Shown: positions 1-9,110 of the stretch, piece after piece | Position numbering within the stretch: the stretch's first letter is position 1 | Layout: each line of letters opens with the position of its first letter | NCBI RefSeq assembly: GCF_030547005.1 | Contig: NZ_JAUOPN010000018.1 | Span: 1-64,000, forward strand | Reading direction: 5' to 3' | Source of the DNA: Maribacter sp. 1_MG-2023 | GTDB taxonomy: Bacteria > Bacteroidota > Bacteroidia > Flavobacteriales > Flavobacteriaceae | Length of the DNA: 64,000 nt | Notes under the pieces: generated by a model | The model's input: only the letters and a program-made list of their open reading frames with translations | The model's database searches: none | Told to the model about the DNA's origin: nothing | Translations under genes and position numbers: made by a program

Positions 1-516
1 GTTTTTCATCGTGACAGTTTGAATTTAAAGTTAGTAAATTCGAATTATGAACTGTCCTATTTTTAGGGAAGCCTACACTACGGAGACGCAAATAAATATA
101 AAACCAAGGAAGATAGAATGTCCGTTTTGGTCATCTATAGAAAAGTTTTATTACGACTACTGAACCAAGGTTATGACCCCTATTCCGATATGATAGAATT
201 ATACAAAAATATAAATGATAAAAACAATGTTGTCGTTTCTACTGATTTACCCAATGAGAATTTAGACAAGCCAGACACGATACAAGATAAAATATCAATG
301 ACCATTCAAGAAGCTTTTGATTTCGGAATGAAGCTAAAAGAAAAATTGATCAGCCCTACCCAATTTATCACAATGTGGTGGCAATGCTTATTTATTTACG
401 CCACATAAATAGATAGAATATGGAATACAGATGAAACCAATAAAAGAGTTTATTTTACCATGCGCTTTAAAAAGGTGGTAAAAACCATATTCGAGGTTCA
501 ACATCCTATACCATAA
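1..516 (+). pseudogene. Decayed or partial unknown reading frame at window edge
   Basis: Frame 1 stays protein-like from the first base to TAA at 514-516, broken by only two stops, TAG at 64-66 and TAA at 406-408. In DNA this AT-rich about 14 stops would be expected in 172 codons by chance, so I read it as one coding frame that has decayed or was misread. The longest open piece starts at ATG 118 after an AAGGA motif and gives 96 residues, hydrophobic at its start and charged in the middle. The piece after the second stop (RIWNTDETNKRVYF...) also looks like protein. I do not recognise a family. Alternatively 118-408 could be a small intact gene and 1-66 the tail of an upstream gene. Confidence 0.35.
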
Positions 517-595
517 TCAAATTAACATAGCATCAACTGAAAAGAGAAAATAATTGAAATAACTTTTGCATGAATTAAGTCAATTAGAAACCTAA

Positions 596-1210
596 TTATT
601 TTTTATTAAATATGGATTCATTCAATTCACCCTCTAAAAATGTTTTAGAGCCAACTCCTAATTTTCTAAATAATTTCATAGCATTTACACCCTTTACATT
701 TAACTTTTTTAATCGATCCAATTTCACAATTACCACATTACCAGCCATAGGGTTTGGTGCTCCTGGAATAAATACAACATTAAGATCTTCATCAATCTTC
801 TCCATTAAAAACCCAACTTGCCAAACCTCTTCTATATCAACAAGAACAACCTCTTTTAAATTATTAGAATCTAATCCTGCTGCTGTCTTACTCACTCCCT
901 GCATTAGCGTATAACCAGGGATATTCGAAAGAATATTAACCTCAACCCAATCTTTAAACTGATTAATTTTCTGCATTTTTACTAAAATACCTGCGACAAA
1001 ACACAAAATAAATAAAATGATTACAGCCAATATTCTAGAGGTTGTTTCTAATCCTAGTAGAGAAATATCAATTCTATCTACAAAGGGAGCAACCATTTTT
1101 CTAAATATGCCAATCACTTTTCCTAGTAAATAAATCACCAAAACAATAGGAATTATTAGAAATAATCCGTCAATTATGGTTCTTTTAATAAAAGACAATA
1201 CCTTATTCAT
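596..1210 (-). CDS. DUF502 family membrane protein
   Basis: This 204-residue protein has two clear membrane segments (about residues 12-32 and 58-78). A soluble C-terminal part follows, with the DUF502-like pattern IPGYTLMQG near residue 96 and FIPGAPNPMAGNVVIV near residue 147. The family is widespread in bacteria and has no settled function. The length is normal for it. The gene stands alone between an unknown frame and an IS remnant, so context gives no clue to its role. The start MNKVLSFIKR is followed directly by the first membrane segment, as is usual in this family. Confidence 0.8.
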   Translation of the reverse strand: MNKVLSFIKRTIIDGLFLIIPIVLVIYLLGKVIGIFRKMVAPFVDRIDISLLGLETTSRILAVIILFILCFVAGILVKMQKINQFKDWVEVNILSNIPGYTLMQGVSKTAAGLDSNNLKEVVLVDIEEVWQVGFLMEKIDEDLNVVFIPGAPNPMAGNVVIVKLDRLKKLNVKGVNAMKLFRKLGVGSKTFLEGELNESIFNKK

Positions 1211-1366
1211 AAATCATTTTTATTTGTTTGCTTTAATCGGATACAAATATCCATTAAGCACTTGTTGTGACTATTGGCAATTCACTCTTTTTAAGGAATT
1301 AGGTAATTCACCTAGAAAGATCAACACAAAAATAAGTTACCTTTCTAAGACTGACCTCATCCCATA

Positions 1367-2201
1367 TTATGTACCGGTTAAAAATAGAGAATCCAGGCTA
1401 TTTTGATTCTTTTCGATATACTCGTTGGGGGACATGTCCCCCAACGAACTGTAAGGTCTGAAGCCGTTATAATCCTTTCTCCAAATATCGAGCTTTTCCT
1501 GTGTACCCGCAAGGGAAAAGAACCAGTTAGCATTGAGACATTCGTCCCTTAACGAACCTATGAAGCTTTCGACAAACGGGTTGTCGGTAGGTTCTTCGAG
1601 CCTTGAGAAATAGAGTTCCACTTTATTTTCATAGGCCCATTTATCCAATACCTTACTTATGAACTCACTGCTGTTGTCCACTTTTATTCGTTTTGGAAGC
1701 ACTTCGCCGCAAAGGTAGTGGTATGCATGACTTGTACTACATCACTTCCTTTTAAGAACTTCCTGCATGAATGGCAAGGCATTTTCTACTATAATAATCC
1801 ACTACAGTCAAGCCCATGAACCTACTGCCGTTGTAAAGCTGGTCAGAGACAAAATCCATACTCCAGCAATCATGTAAACTGTAGGCATTGCCTTCAATTG
1901 GTTGCCTTTGTGCTGCGGAACGGTTTCTTTTGGACCGCTTAAAACTGAGGTTCAACCCTTTATCGCAATAAACCTTGTAAACATGCTTATGGTTGTCCAT
2001 GAAATCCTCACGTCTCAAAAGTATGTAGATCCGCGAAAAACCATATCTGACCCTTGTGGCAGCTATTTCGTTCATACGCATCAGAAGAAACTCATCGTTC
2101 GTCCCATGCGCTTTATAATAGAACACAGTTTTGTGTAAAAGCACCAAGCTGGCACAACGGTTTATGGAGATATTGTATTCTATGCGTATGTTGCAGACCA
2201 T
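1367..2201 (-). pseudogene. IS3-family transposase OrfB, frameshifted
   Basis: Two open pieces, 1752-2201 and 1367-1702, together form the rve integrase core of an IS3 OrfB. The catalytic acidic residues are visible: D in CWSMDFVSDQL, D in IKVDNSSEF, and E in PFVESFIGSLRDECLN. The pieces lie in different frames: the first ends in a stop after LAIHAGSS, where the family continues as SLKG...DVV, and the second resumes at LPKRIKVDN. At least one indel and one stop separate them, so the enzyme is dead unless the sequence is wrong here. Confidence 0.8.
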
Positions 2202-2227
2202 CTCACGTTTTCGAACTGGTCTCAGAA

Positions 2228-2486
2228 CTTTTTATCAGTACATCTTGTAGGGTCTGTTTATTAAGGCTAAGGTCCGCAACAAGCTTTTTAAGCTGGGAAT
2301 TCTCCTCCTCTAGGTTTTTTTACCAGCGTAATTCTGAGACCTCAAGACCTCCATATTTCTTCTTCCAACTATAAAATGTGGCCTCGCTGATGCCCATCTT
2401 TCGACAGACCTCCTGGATACGGGTGCCCGTCTCCACCTGTTTGATTCCAAATACGATCTGCGACTCTGAATACTTTGATCGTTTCA
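2228..2486 (-). pseudogene. IS3-family transposase OrfA, interrupted
   Basis: From ATG 2486 the frame reads MKRSKYSESQIVFGIKQVE, then a helix-turn-helix (IQEVCRKMGISEATFYSWKKKYGG) and the leucine-rich stretch KNLEEENSQLKKLVADLSLNKQTLQDVL. This is the usual OrfA of IS3 elements, which binds the ends and pairs with OrfB by frameshifting. A TAA stop lies between SELRW and KNLEEE, where the family has leucine; TTA to TAA would explain it. The 3' boundary is approximate. Confidence 0.7.
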
Positions 2487-2602
2487 TAAGCAAATAATAT
2501 ATTTAAAGTTAAACATTTATTCGCCCTATTTTCTCTTGTTTTATTCTGTCCAGTTTATCGGGAGGATGTCAAATTCTTAAACAACAAAAAGTCATTTAAC
2601 AA

Positions 2603-2630
2603 AAACTAGAGAAGCTTGCTTCTCTAGTTT
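2603..2630 (-). terminator. Rho-independent terminator at the 3' end of the sulfatase locus
   Basis: A perfect 13-bp stem (AAACTAGAGAAGC paired with GCTTCTCTAGTTT, TT loop) lies about 90 bp past the stop of the last sulfatase. On the minus strand it is followed by a T-rich run (GTTTTTGTT). It probably ends the long leftward transcript. Confidence 0.75.
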
Positions 2631-2721
2631 AATATTAATTATTTAAAGACTGTCAACCTATTTTAAGACGACTCATACTATTGAATAATAGCAAGTATAA
2701 AAATAGAATACAAACTACTAT

Positions 2722-4218
2722 TTAATTTTCTTCCAGTTCAAAAGTTCCATTGAACTTTGCCATTTCTTGTTCCTCCCAATCTTTTTGTAATTCTTCTGGA
2801 TCGAACCATTGCGGTTCTGTATGGGTCTTACTCCAGTTCTGAGCCTCTAAAACCATTTGCTTTAATTGCTCTGGGTGTTCTTTGCTTAGGTCATTACTCT
2901 CCCCTAAATCATTTTCAATATTAAAGAGTTTCCAAGCGTTTTTATTTGTCTTCAAGGCTTTCCATTCATTCTGTCTAACACCGACATCGCTATACCCTTC
3001 CCTATGTCTTAAAACAAATACAGGTTCATCTTTTCTCGGGTTGTTACCATTAAGTAAATTTTGCCAAATATCTTTACCATCCAATTTTTTGTTCTTTGGA
3101 ATAGAAGTGTTTGCCAACGTGGCAAACGTAGGATAGAAATCTAATGTAGAGATAGGATAATCAAACTTTTTACCAGCAGTAATTGCACCTGGCCAATGAA
3201 AAAACATAGGCACTCGGTAACCGCCTTCAGCAGTACTTCCTTTTCCTTCTCTTAATGGGTAATTATTTGCGCCCCTAGAAAGCTTACCTCCATTATCACT
3301 TAAGAATACGATAAGTGTATTCTCATACTCTTTTTTTGCCTTCAGCGCTTTTACTAATTCACCCACTCCTCTATCAACTGCATACACCATGGCGGCATAG
3401 GTTCTTCTGTCTTTATCTTCAATATGCTTAAACAATTCTAAATCTTCTGCTTTTGCTTCGAGAGGTACATGTGGGGCGTTATATGCCAAATACAAAAAGA
3501 AGGGATTTTCGTCGGTACTGGTAGTTTTTACAAAATCTACGGCTTTTCTAGATAACTCATCCGTAAGATACTCTGTAGGATTTTCTACATTTACCCCATT
3601 ATGCTCCAAAGGTTTTAAATAATCGAAAATAACTTTTTGCCCTGCAGCTTTTTGCTTATTATAGGTTGCTGTATATTCCTCTGGAAAATACTTGTGACCA
3701 CCACCTAAAAATCCATAAAAATCATCAAAACCTCTTTTATTTGGATGATAATCGGCTACTGCGCCTAAATGCCATTTACCAATTGCCCCAGTTGTATAAC
3801 CGGCATTTTGAAGCATTTTACTCATGAAAGTTTCTTGCAATGGTATACCCTTACCTATATTTACTTCACTATTAGCAGGTAAATTAAATTGTGAACCAAT
3901 GGTATGCGGGTAGCGACCTGTCAACAATGCTGCCCTACTAGGACCACAAAATGGATGGGCAACATAACCAGAAGTTGCAATTGTACCGTTAGATGCCAGT
4001 TCGTCTAATTGCGGAGTAGTAATATCTTTTGAGCCATTAAAACCCACATCAGCATACCCTAAATCATCTGCAACGATCAGTATAATATTTGGTCTTTTAT
4101 CAGTTGAAACTTCTTCTGTAATTTGAAGTTTCTGGTTTTCTTTACATGCTATTAAAAGCAATAATATTACTATTACGAATATATTAATTTTTAAGATTCT
4201 ACCGTTTTTTACACACAT
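2722..4218 (-). CDS. Type I (S1) sulfatase, lipoprotein
   Basis: A 498-residue formylglycine sulfatase. An N-terminal membrane stretch ends in a lipobox (LLIAC, Cys25), which predicts a lipid-anchored enzyme. The alkaline-phosphatase fold starts at [17 protein letters not shown], whose two Asp bind calcium. The modification motif is C-G-P-S-R at Cys91, the residue turned into formylglycine. GKWHLG (near residue 147) and FLSDNGG (near residue 306) are further active-site blocks. The family removes sulfate esters from glycans. It is the last gene of the locus, 5 bp after the FMN-binding-like gene, and is followed by a terminator. The subfamily and the sulfate position it attacks cannot be told from sequence alone; a sulfated galactan is the likely substrate by context. 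Confidence 0.92.
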   Translation of the reverse strand: MCVKNGRILKINIFVIVILLLLIACKENQKLQITEEVSTDKRPNIILIVADDLGYADVGFNGSKDITTPQLDELASNGTIATSGYVAHPFCGPSRAALLTGRYPHTIGSQFNLPANSEVNIGKGIPLQETFMSKMLQNAGYTTGAIGKWHLGAVADYHPNKRGFDDFYGFLGGGHKYFPEEYTATYNKQKAAGQKVIFDYLKPLEHNGVNVENPTEYLTDELSRKAVDFVKTTSTDENPFFLYLAYNAPHVPLEAKAEDLELFKHIEDKDRRTYAAMVYAVDRGVGELVKALKAKKEYENTLIVFLSDNGGKLSRGANNYPLREGKGSTAEGGYRVPMFFHWPGAITAGKKFDYPISTLDFYPTFATLANTSIPKNKKLDGKDIWQNLLNGNNPRKDEPVFVLRHREGYSDVGVRQNEWKALKTNKNAWKLFNIENDLGESNDLSKEHPEQLKQMVLEAQNWSKTHTEPQWFDPEELQKDWEEQEMAKFNGTFELEEN

Positions 4219-4223
4219 GGCGT

Positions 4224-5342
4224 TTAAAGTTTTTCACTATTATTATTATAAAAAAACTGCAACTGATTTTTATTTTGTTTTGATAATTCTTGCTTTGATA
4301 AAAACCAATAAACTCTTCTAGCAAGTATAAAATCAGATTGCATAAGTATTGTCAACATATGTTTATTGATGCTAGGTGAAACGAGTTCTTTTATCTCTAG
4401 TATTCTAATGAACAAATCTATTTGTTGAAAAGAATTGGAACTAACAAGTTGTTTGCTTAATGTATTTAAAAAATCTTCAGATGGTTCTTTTGATGTATTC
4501 AATAATGACTGTAAGGCAAGTACCGATATTTTTTCATTCTCTCCTTTTAAAAGACATTCAATAGCTTCAAAATAATCAACACTAGGGAGTTGCTCTATGT
4601 AGTCTATTATTAGCTTTTGTAATTTTAGATTTTCTTGGAATTTTAATTGAAGTACTGCATTGGTCACCTTGCTTTCATGAAAATTCAATCGAATCAATTG
4701 CTCTAAGGCAAATTTTTTTTTGGTCATAGAGTTCTCTTGTAAATCATTTACGAGAGCATTTAAAGTCATTGATTCTCCCGTTATATCTCTAATAGTAGTT
4801 GTAATATTTCCATTAACCCAATGCCATAAGGTGTAACATGTCCAAACTGCTCCTTTTACATAAGACTTGGTGTCTAAAGCTATTGTTGCTCCTGCCAATG
4901 CATCCACTCCTTCGCTAGTCTCACTTCCTGTGACCTCATACTTTTGAACATCTTTCAGACTCGAATTTCTATCCGACAAAATACTATCCATTTTTTTGTA
5001 ATCAACCTGACTAAACGATGCTCCTTCTGCCTTTTCAAGTTCCACACCATTTGGCAATTTAATTCGTTTGTAAAAGCCTAATTCGTCCCAGTAGATACGA
5101 ATTATATCAATTCTACATTGTAAATCTCCACAAACTACCGATTCTACATCCATATAAAACTCTGCGGGTTCTATTAAACTGCATGTTGATCTAACTAAAG
5201 TTTTATCCACAGTTTCTACCATATCAATTCCAGGGTGCAGAACCTCAACAACATAATTTGTTTCACACACCACTGCTTTCTCTGGAATAGACCATCCAAA
5301 GAAAAGAAAAACCATAGCTATCTGTAGCACAACTATTTTCAT
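4224..5342 (-). CDS. FMN-binding-like exported protein with helical repeat C-terminus
   Basis: A 372-residue protein with an N-terminal hydrophobic segment (residues 3-17), probably exported or membrane-anchored. Residues 146-154 read VDALAGATI, close to the D-x-(S/T)-G-A-T motif by which FMN_bind domains (NqrC, RnfG) carry covalent FMN on the last Thr, here Thr153. A Ser/Thr before the Gly is replaced by Ala. From about residue 195 the chain is leucine-rich and helical, like HEAT-type repeats. Several Cys are present, including C71-x4-C76. The gene starts in a TAATG overlap with the upstream Tat-type FAD oxidoreductase, so the two are translationally coupled and may act as an electron-transfer pair. 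The FMN assignment is an inference from one motif. Confidence 0.55.
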   Translation of the reverse strand: MKIVVLQIAMVFLFFGWSIPEKAVVCETNYVVEVLHPGIDMVETVDKTLVRSTCSLIEPAEFYMDVESVVCGDLQCRIDIIRIYWDELGFYKRIKLPNGVELEKAEGASFSQVDYKKMDSILSDRNSSLKDVQKYEVTGSETSEGVDALAGATIALDTKSYVKGAVWTCYTLWHWVNGNITTTIRDITGESMTLNALVNDLQENSMTKKKFALEQLIRLNFHESKVTNAVLQLKFQENLKLQKLIIDYIEQLPSVDYFEAIECLLKGENEKISVLALQSLLNTSKEPSEDFLNTLSKQLVSSNSFQQIDLFIRILEIKELVSPSINKHMLTILMQSDFILARRVYWFLSKQELSKQNKNQLQFFYNNNSEKL

Positions 5343-7300
5343 TAGGCTTCGTAGGCTCTCAATTCAAATAATTTTCCGTTTTTATGACCATACGTTTCAT
5401 TAAGTTGAATACGTATTGCAGTAGTCTTTACCTCGTTGAACTTAAATTTAACCAATCTGGTTTTGTTTTTATCAACGGCGCCAATATTCATCCATTCACC
5501 ATTTACACGAGCTTCCAATACTAAAGATTTCATGAGTTCTTCTGGAATATTATTTCTATAAATCCCTTCATTGCTAGAGTCTTTTCGCATCATAATATTA
5601 CGCTTCACATTAGTATCACATTTAAGTTCGATCGTAGAAAGCGATATTGGGTTTTCCCATTCCATTTGTACCGTAGCAGGTAAGCCGTCGGATTGCCAAT
5701 GATGAAATTCGCCATCTATATCACGAGACATGCCATCTGTCAATAGTTTTGCGTCGCCAGAAGTTGTTGAGGACGCAAAAATTAAGCTCGCTTTTTTTGC
5801 CAAATCTTTAGGATCATTCGCCGGTCTTTTAGGAATGAAAGCATCATCACGCATTAATTGCTCTTGTAATTCATTAACATATTTTTCGCTAATGCCTTTT
5901 GGCATAACTTCATGTTTTAAACAAAGCGCTGCCGCAGTACCAACTGCCTGCCCTTCAAGCGCACAGGTTGCCATAATTCTAGATGAGGATAAGGCCATGT
6001 GAGTCTGACTAATATTTCTGCCTGCAAAAAGAAGATTTGAAACATTCTTAGAATATAAGGAACGGAACGGAATCTGATATACCTCCGCGAATCTTGCATG
6101 GAAATAACTTGGCGGTTCCGATAGATTTTCAATCCCACCAGGATTATGTTCATCTAAAGACCAACCACCAAATGCTACTGCATCTTCAAAATTACGGTTC
6201 TCGAGAAGGTCTCCTTCAGAAAGAATAAAATCGCCAATAAATCTGCGCGATTCTCTTTTCCCTGGTAACGAACAAACCCAGTCCAAAGCATAATTCTCAG
6301 ATTCAGGGAATTTTCCAGAGTTTTTTACATAATCCCAAACTCCATATGCATACCCCATTAACTTATGTCTATTTTCTTCATAATCGGCAATAATATCATC
6401 ATCGCTTCCTAATTCTACCCACCAAAACCCTTCAACAAAAGGTGTTAGTTTTCTGCCCTTATGTGATTTTTCTGTCTCGTATTTTCTAACAAATGAAGGT
6501 GGTTCAAAAGGCATTGGCCTACCCATATCTTTTGAAGACAGTAAGACCGTACCTCCCATTTGCCACCCGTCTGCCTCTTTTGGCGCGTACCTTTCATTGA
6601 ATTCAGCAGCAGCCTCACGTCCTGTTCTATATAATGCACCAGCTGTTGCCGCTAATAAACCATCGCCAGAACAATCAATAAATTGTTTTCCGTTAATGGT
6701 AAATTCCAATTCTGTAGTTAATTGATAGCAGTATGCCGAAAGTATTTTTCCATTTTTAGTATTGGCCCGCATTGCAGAAGTATTCAACAATAAATCTAAA
6801 TTAGGTTCACGGGTTACAAAATCATAAAGCACATGATCCCAAACGGTAAAAGATTCCTGTGGATTCTGAAATCTATTAAGCAATAAGAACTCTTCAATAA
6901 TGCCAGTTTCTCTTTCAGGAAGGCCATCTTGCAAATGGTTCACTCCATTCAAATGCACACGAATTTCGCTCGAAGCATTACCCCCAAGAACAGGTCTATC
7001 TTGTACTAAAACCGTTTTAGCGCCATTACGTGCTGCTGCAACAGCAGCACAAATTCCGGCCGCACCGCCACCGATAACAACAACTTCATAATCCAACGTT
7101 TTGTTTCTGTCAGGATGCGGCCTTTTTCCATTACCCATCTGATGCCATTGCTCAGAATCGCCTGAACCCTTTTGAATACCATTTTCTGGTAAATTTATTT
7201 TGATACTATCAGCAGTCGTCGCCGCAGAGCCTACTATAGGCATCATACTTGCTGCGATGGCTCCTTGTGTTCCTCTCTTGAAAAATTTTCTTCTTTCCAT
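5342..7300 (-). CDS. Tat-exported FAD-dependent oxidoreductase (FAD_oxidored type)
   Basis: A 652-residue flavoprotein. It opens with MERRKFFKRG followed by an Ala-rich stretch, a twin-arginine signal (RRKFFK), so it should be exported already folded with its cofactor. The dinucleotide-binding motif VVVIGGGAAG is at residues 74-82, followed by the ASSEIRV block. FIDCSGDGLLAATAGALYRTGRE and LLFAGRNISQTHMALSSSRIMATCALEGQAVGTAAAL are typical FAD_oxidored blocks. The last about 130 residues look like a beta-rich C-terminal domain. The reaction is unknown; the family is common in polysaccharide loci. A second copy at 10868-12712 lacks the signal. It lies 18 bp after a sulfatase and overlaps the FMN-binding-like gene. 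Confidence 0.85.
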   Translation of the reverse strand: MERRKFFKRGTQGAIAASMMPIVGSAATTADSIKINLPENGIQKGSGDSEQWHQMGNGKRPHPDRNKTLDYEVVVIGGGAAGICAAVAAARNGAKTVLVQDRPVLGGNASSEIRVHLNGVNHLQDGLPERETGIIEEFLLLNRFQNPQESFTVWDHVLYDFVTREPNLDLLLNTSAMRANTKNGKILSAYCYQLTTELEFTINGKQFIDCSGDGLLAATAGALYRTGREAAAEFNERYAPKEADGWQMGGTVLLSSKDMGRPMPFEPPSFVRKYETEKSHKGRKLTPFVEGFWWVELGSDDDIIADYEENRHKLMGYAYGVWDYVKNSGKFPESENYALDWVCSLPGKRESRRFIGDFILSEGDLLENRNFEDAVAFGGWSLDEHNPGGIENLSEPPSYFHARFAEVYQIPFRSLYSKNVSNLLFAGRNISQTHMALSSSRIMATCALEGQAVGTAAALCLKHEVMPKGISEKYVNELQEQLMRDDAFIPKRPANDPKDLAKKASLIFASSTTSGDAKLLTDGMSRDIDGEFHHWQSDGLPATVQMEWENPISLSTIELKCDTNVKRNIMMRKDSSNEGIYRNNIPEELMKSLVLEARVNGEWMNIGAVDKNKTRLVKFKFNEVKTTAIRIQLNETYGHKNGKLFELRAYEA

Positions 7301-7318
7301 ACAGAAATGTTTACATTC

Positions 7319-9001
7319 TTAATTTGGTAATCTACCTTGAAGCCCTTTATTTAACTGCACCAATAGATCTGCTACAATATCCTTATTTTCATTAGCGATA
7401 TTGACACTTTCCGTTGAATCTGTTTTGTGATCATAAAGTTCCACGAACAATGGTTCTTTGGTAGGTTTTGTTCTATCTTTCCAAGCAACCAAACGGTATT
7501 GTTCTGTTCGCATAGCATAGCCAAATAGATTGTTTTCGAATAAATCCCTATTCCATTTTTCTTTTTGTTGGATTATAATACGCTCTTCTACTTCTTTTAA
7601 TAAAGGTCCGAAGTAAGTTTCACGCATTCCCTGCCGTAAAGGAATAGAGCCCCATTCGCGTAATGCGGGGGAAGGAAATTGACTAAAGGCTGCTGTTTTC
7701 CAAGGCATATCCGGCTGCTTTATAAGCGGCATAAAACTGGTTCCGTCAAGATAATCCGGCTTATCCAATCCAGCCAATTCACATAAGGTTGGGTAAATAT
7801 CAACCAGTTCTATCAGGGCATTTGTCTGTCTACCTCGATTCTTTTCTATCATATTCGGTGTCCAAATCATCATAGGAACACGGGTTGCAATTTCGTAATT
7901 GGTGGCCTTGCCCCAAATACCCATATCACCCAAGTGATATCCATGATCGCTCCATACTATTATAATGGTATTGTCACGTACTCCAGCTTCTTCCAAAGCT
8001 TTAATCATTCGCCCTATTTGTGCATCAACATAGCTAATACATGCTAAATATGCATGCATAAGTGTACGCTCTAATTTTGGATCTAGGTCTCCTTTTTTAG
8101 GAATACCGTCACGCACACGAAGCTCAAATGAGGGATGTAAACCCATTGCCGCTCCGTTCTCTGGACCATGAATCTGTTTCGTGATTTCTATTTCCTCAGG
8201 ACTATATAAATCCCAATACTTTTTTGGGGCAATCCAATTCAGATGTGGCTTGTTCATTCCTAAGCCTAAGAAAAAAGGTTTATCACCCTTAGCAACCATA
8301 TCTTTCATAGTTGCAATTGCCAAATCTGTATTATACCCATCAACATAAGTGTTATCAGGTACATCTGCAAATTCGTAAGCTGGGCCCATAGCTAGGCCAA
8401 ACTTTGCTACATCGCCGTATTTCGCGAACATTTCTTTTCGCACCTTATCCCTCTTATCTATATTTTCCTGTAAAGCAAAACCGCTTGTTCCAAGGATTTC
8501 CTGTTTTCCAAAATCTGGGTGTACAACTGGTTTTCTGCTCCATGATTTTTCTTCATCTTTATCTCCATGATGAAATATTTTTCCGGCATAAACTGCTTCA
8601 TAACCATTTTCCTTAAAGTGTTGTGGCAGTGTAACTATATCAGGAAATTGATCTCTTATTTTTATATAGTTATGGATGATACCGCTATTCTCTGGCCTCA
8701 TACCTGTTAAAACACTTGCACGTGAAGGACCGCAAATAGCTTGTTGACAATAAGCATTATTGAACTGCAAACCTTCACTTGACAATTTGTCTAAATTGGG
8801 ACTTATGGCAATTTCAGAACCATAGCTACCTAGTTCGGGCCTAAGATCATCAATTGCTATAAATAGAATATTTGGTTTAATATCCTCCTTAACCACATCA
8901 AGTTCTTTTTCCTTTAGCTTACAACCAACTGAAAAGTAAAGAAGAAAAAGCCCCCCAACTAATATCTTGGAAAAAGATTTTATTTCTTGTTTTTGTTTCA
9001 T
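7319..9001 (-). CDS. Type I (S1) sulfatase, iduronate-2-sulfatase-like, lipoprotein
   Basis: A 560-residue sulfatase. A lipobox (FSVGC, Cys27) follows the hydrophobic start. The fold begins PNILFIAIDDLRPELGSYG, the signature of the iduronate-2-sulfatase-like branch (probably SulfAtlas S1_7). The formylglycine motif is C-G-P-S-R at Cys90, and WSDHGYHLGDMGIWGK is the conserved metal/substrate block of this branch. The neighbour downstream is the Tat-type FAD oxidoreductase. It is close to the sulfatase at 12727-14373 through its whole length, including the C-terminal LYDHKTDSTESVNIAN block, so the two are paralogues from one duplication. S1_7-type enzymes occur in carrageenan loci; the exact sulfate position is not readable here. 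Confidence 0.92.
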   Translation of the reverse strand: MKQKQEIKSFSKILVGGLFLLYFSVGCKLKEKELDVVKEDIKPNILFIAIDDLRPELGSYGSEIAISPNLDKLSSEGLQFNNAYCQQAICGPSRASVLTGMRPENSGIIHNYIKIRDQFPDIVTLPQHFKENGYEAVYAGKIFHHGDKDEEKSWSRKPVVHPDFGKQEILGTSGFALQENIDKRDKVRKEMFAKYGDVAKFGLAMGPAYEFADVPDNTYVDGYNTDLAIATMKDMVAKGDKPFFLGLGMNKPHLNWIAPKKYWDLYSPEEIEITKQIHGPENGAAMGLHPSFELRVRDGIPKKGDLDPKLERTLMHAYLACISYVDAQIGRMIKALEEAGVRDNTIIIVWSDHGYHLGDMGIWGKATNYEIATRVPMMIWTPNMIEKNRGRQTNALIELVDIYPTLCELAGLDKPDYLDGTSFMPLIKQPDMPWKTAAFSQFPSPALREWGSIPLRQGMRETYFGPLLKEVEERIIIQQKEKWNRDLFENNLFGYAMRTEQYRLVAWKDRTKPTKEPLFVELYDHKTDSTESVNIANENKDIVADLLVQLNKGLQGRLPN

Positions 9002-9110
9002 ATGCCTAGAGGATATAACTAGAAACCTTTAAGATTTCTTCAAATTATTTGAACAAATTCAATACAGCAATCTAACCAAATCAATAAAACTATTATAGCA
9101 TAATTTTAAC

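Larger units (their letters stand above)
1352..2571 (-). mobile_element. Degenerate IS3-family insertion sequence
   Basis: The ends form imperfect inverted repeats: TGACCTCATCCC from 1352 inward, and TGACATCCTCCC reading inward from 2571 on the other strand. Between them lie the remains of orfA and orfB of an IS3-type transposase, both broken by several stops and frameshifts. The element is about 1.22 kb, a normal IS3 length. I see no clear target-site duplication: the bases just outside are GAC on the left and AAT on the right. The copy cannot make an intact transposase. Confidence 0.8.
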
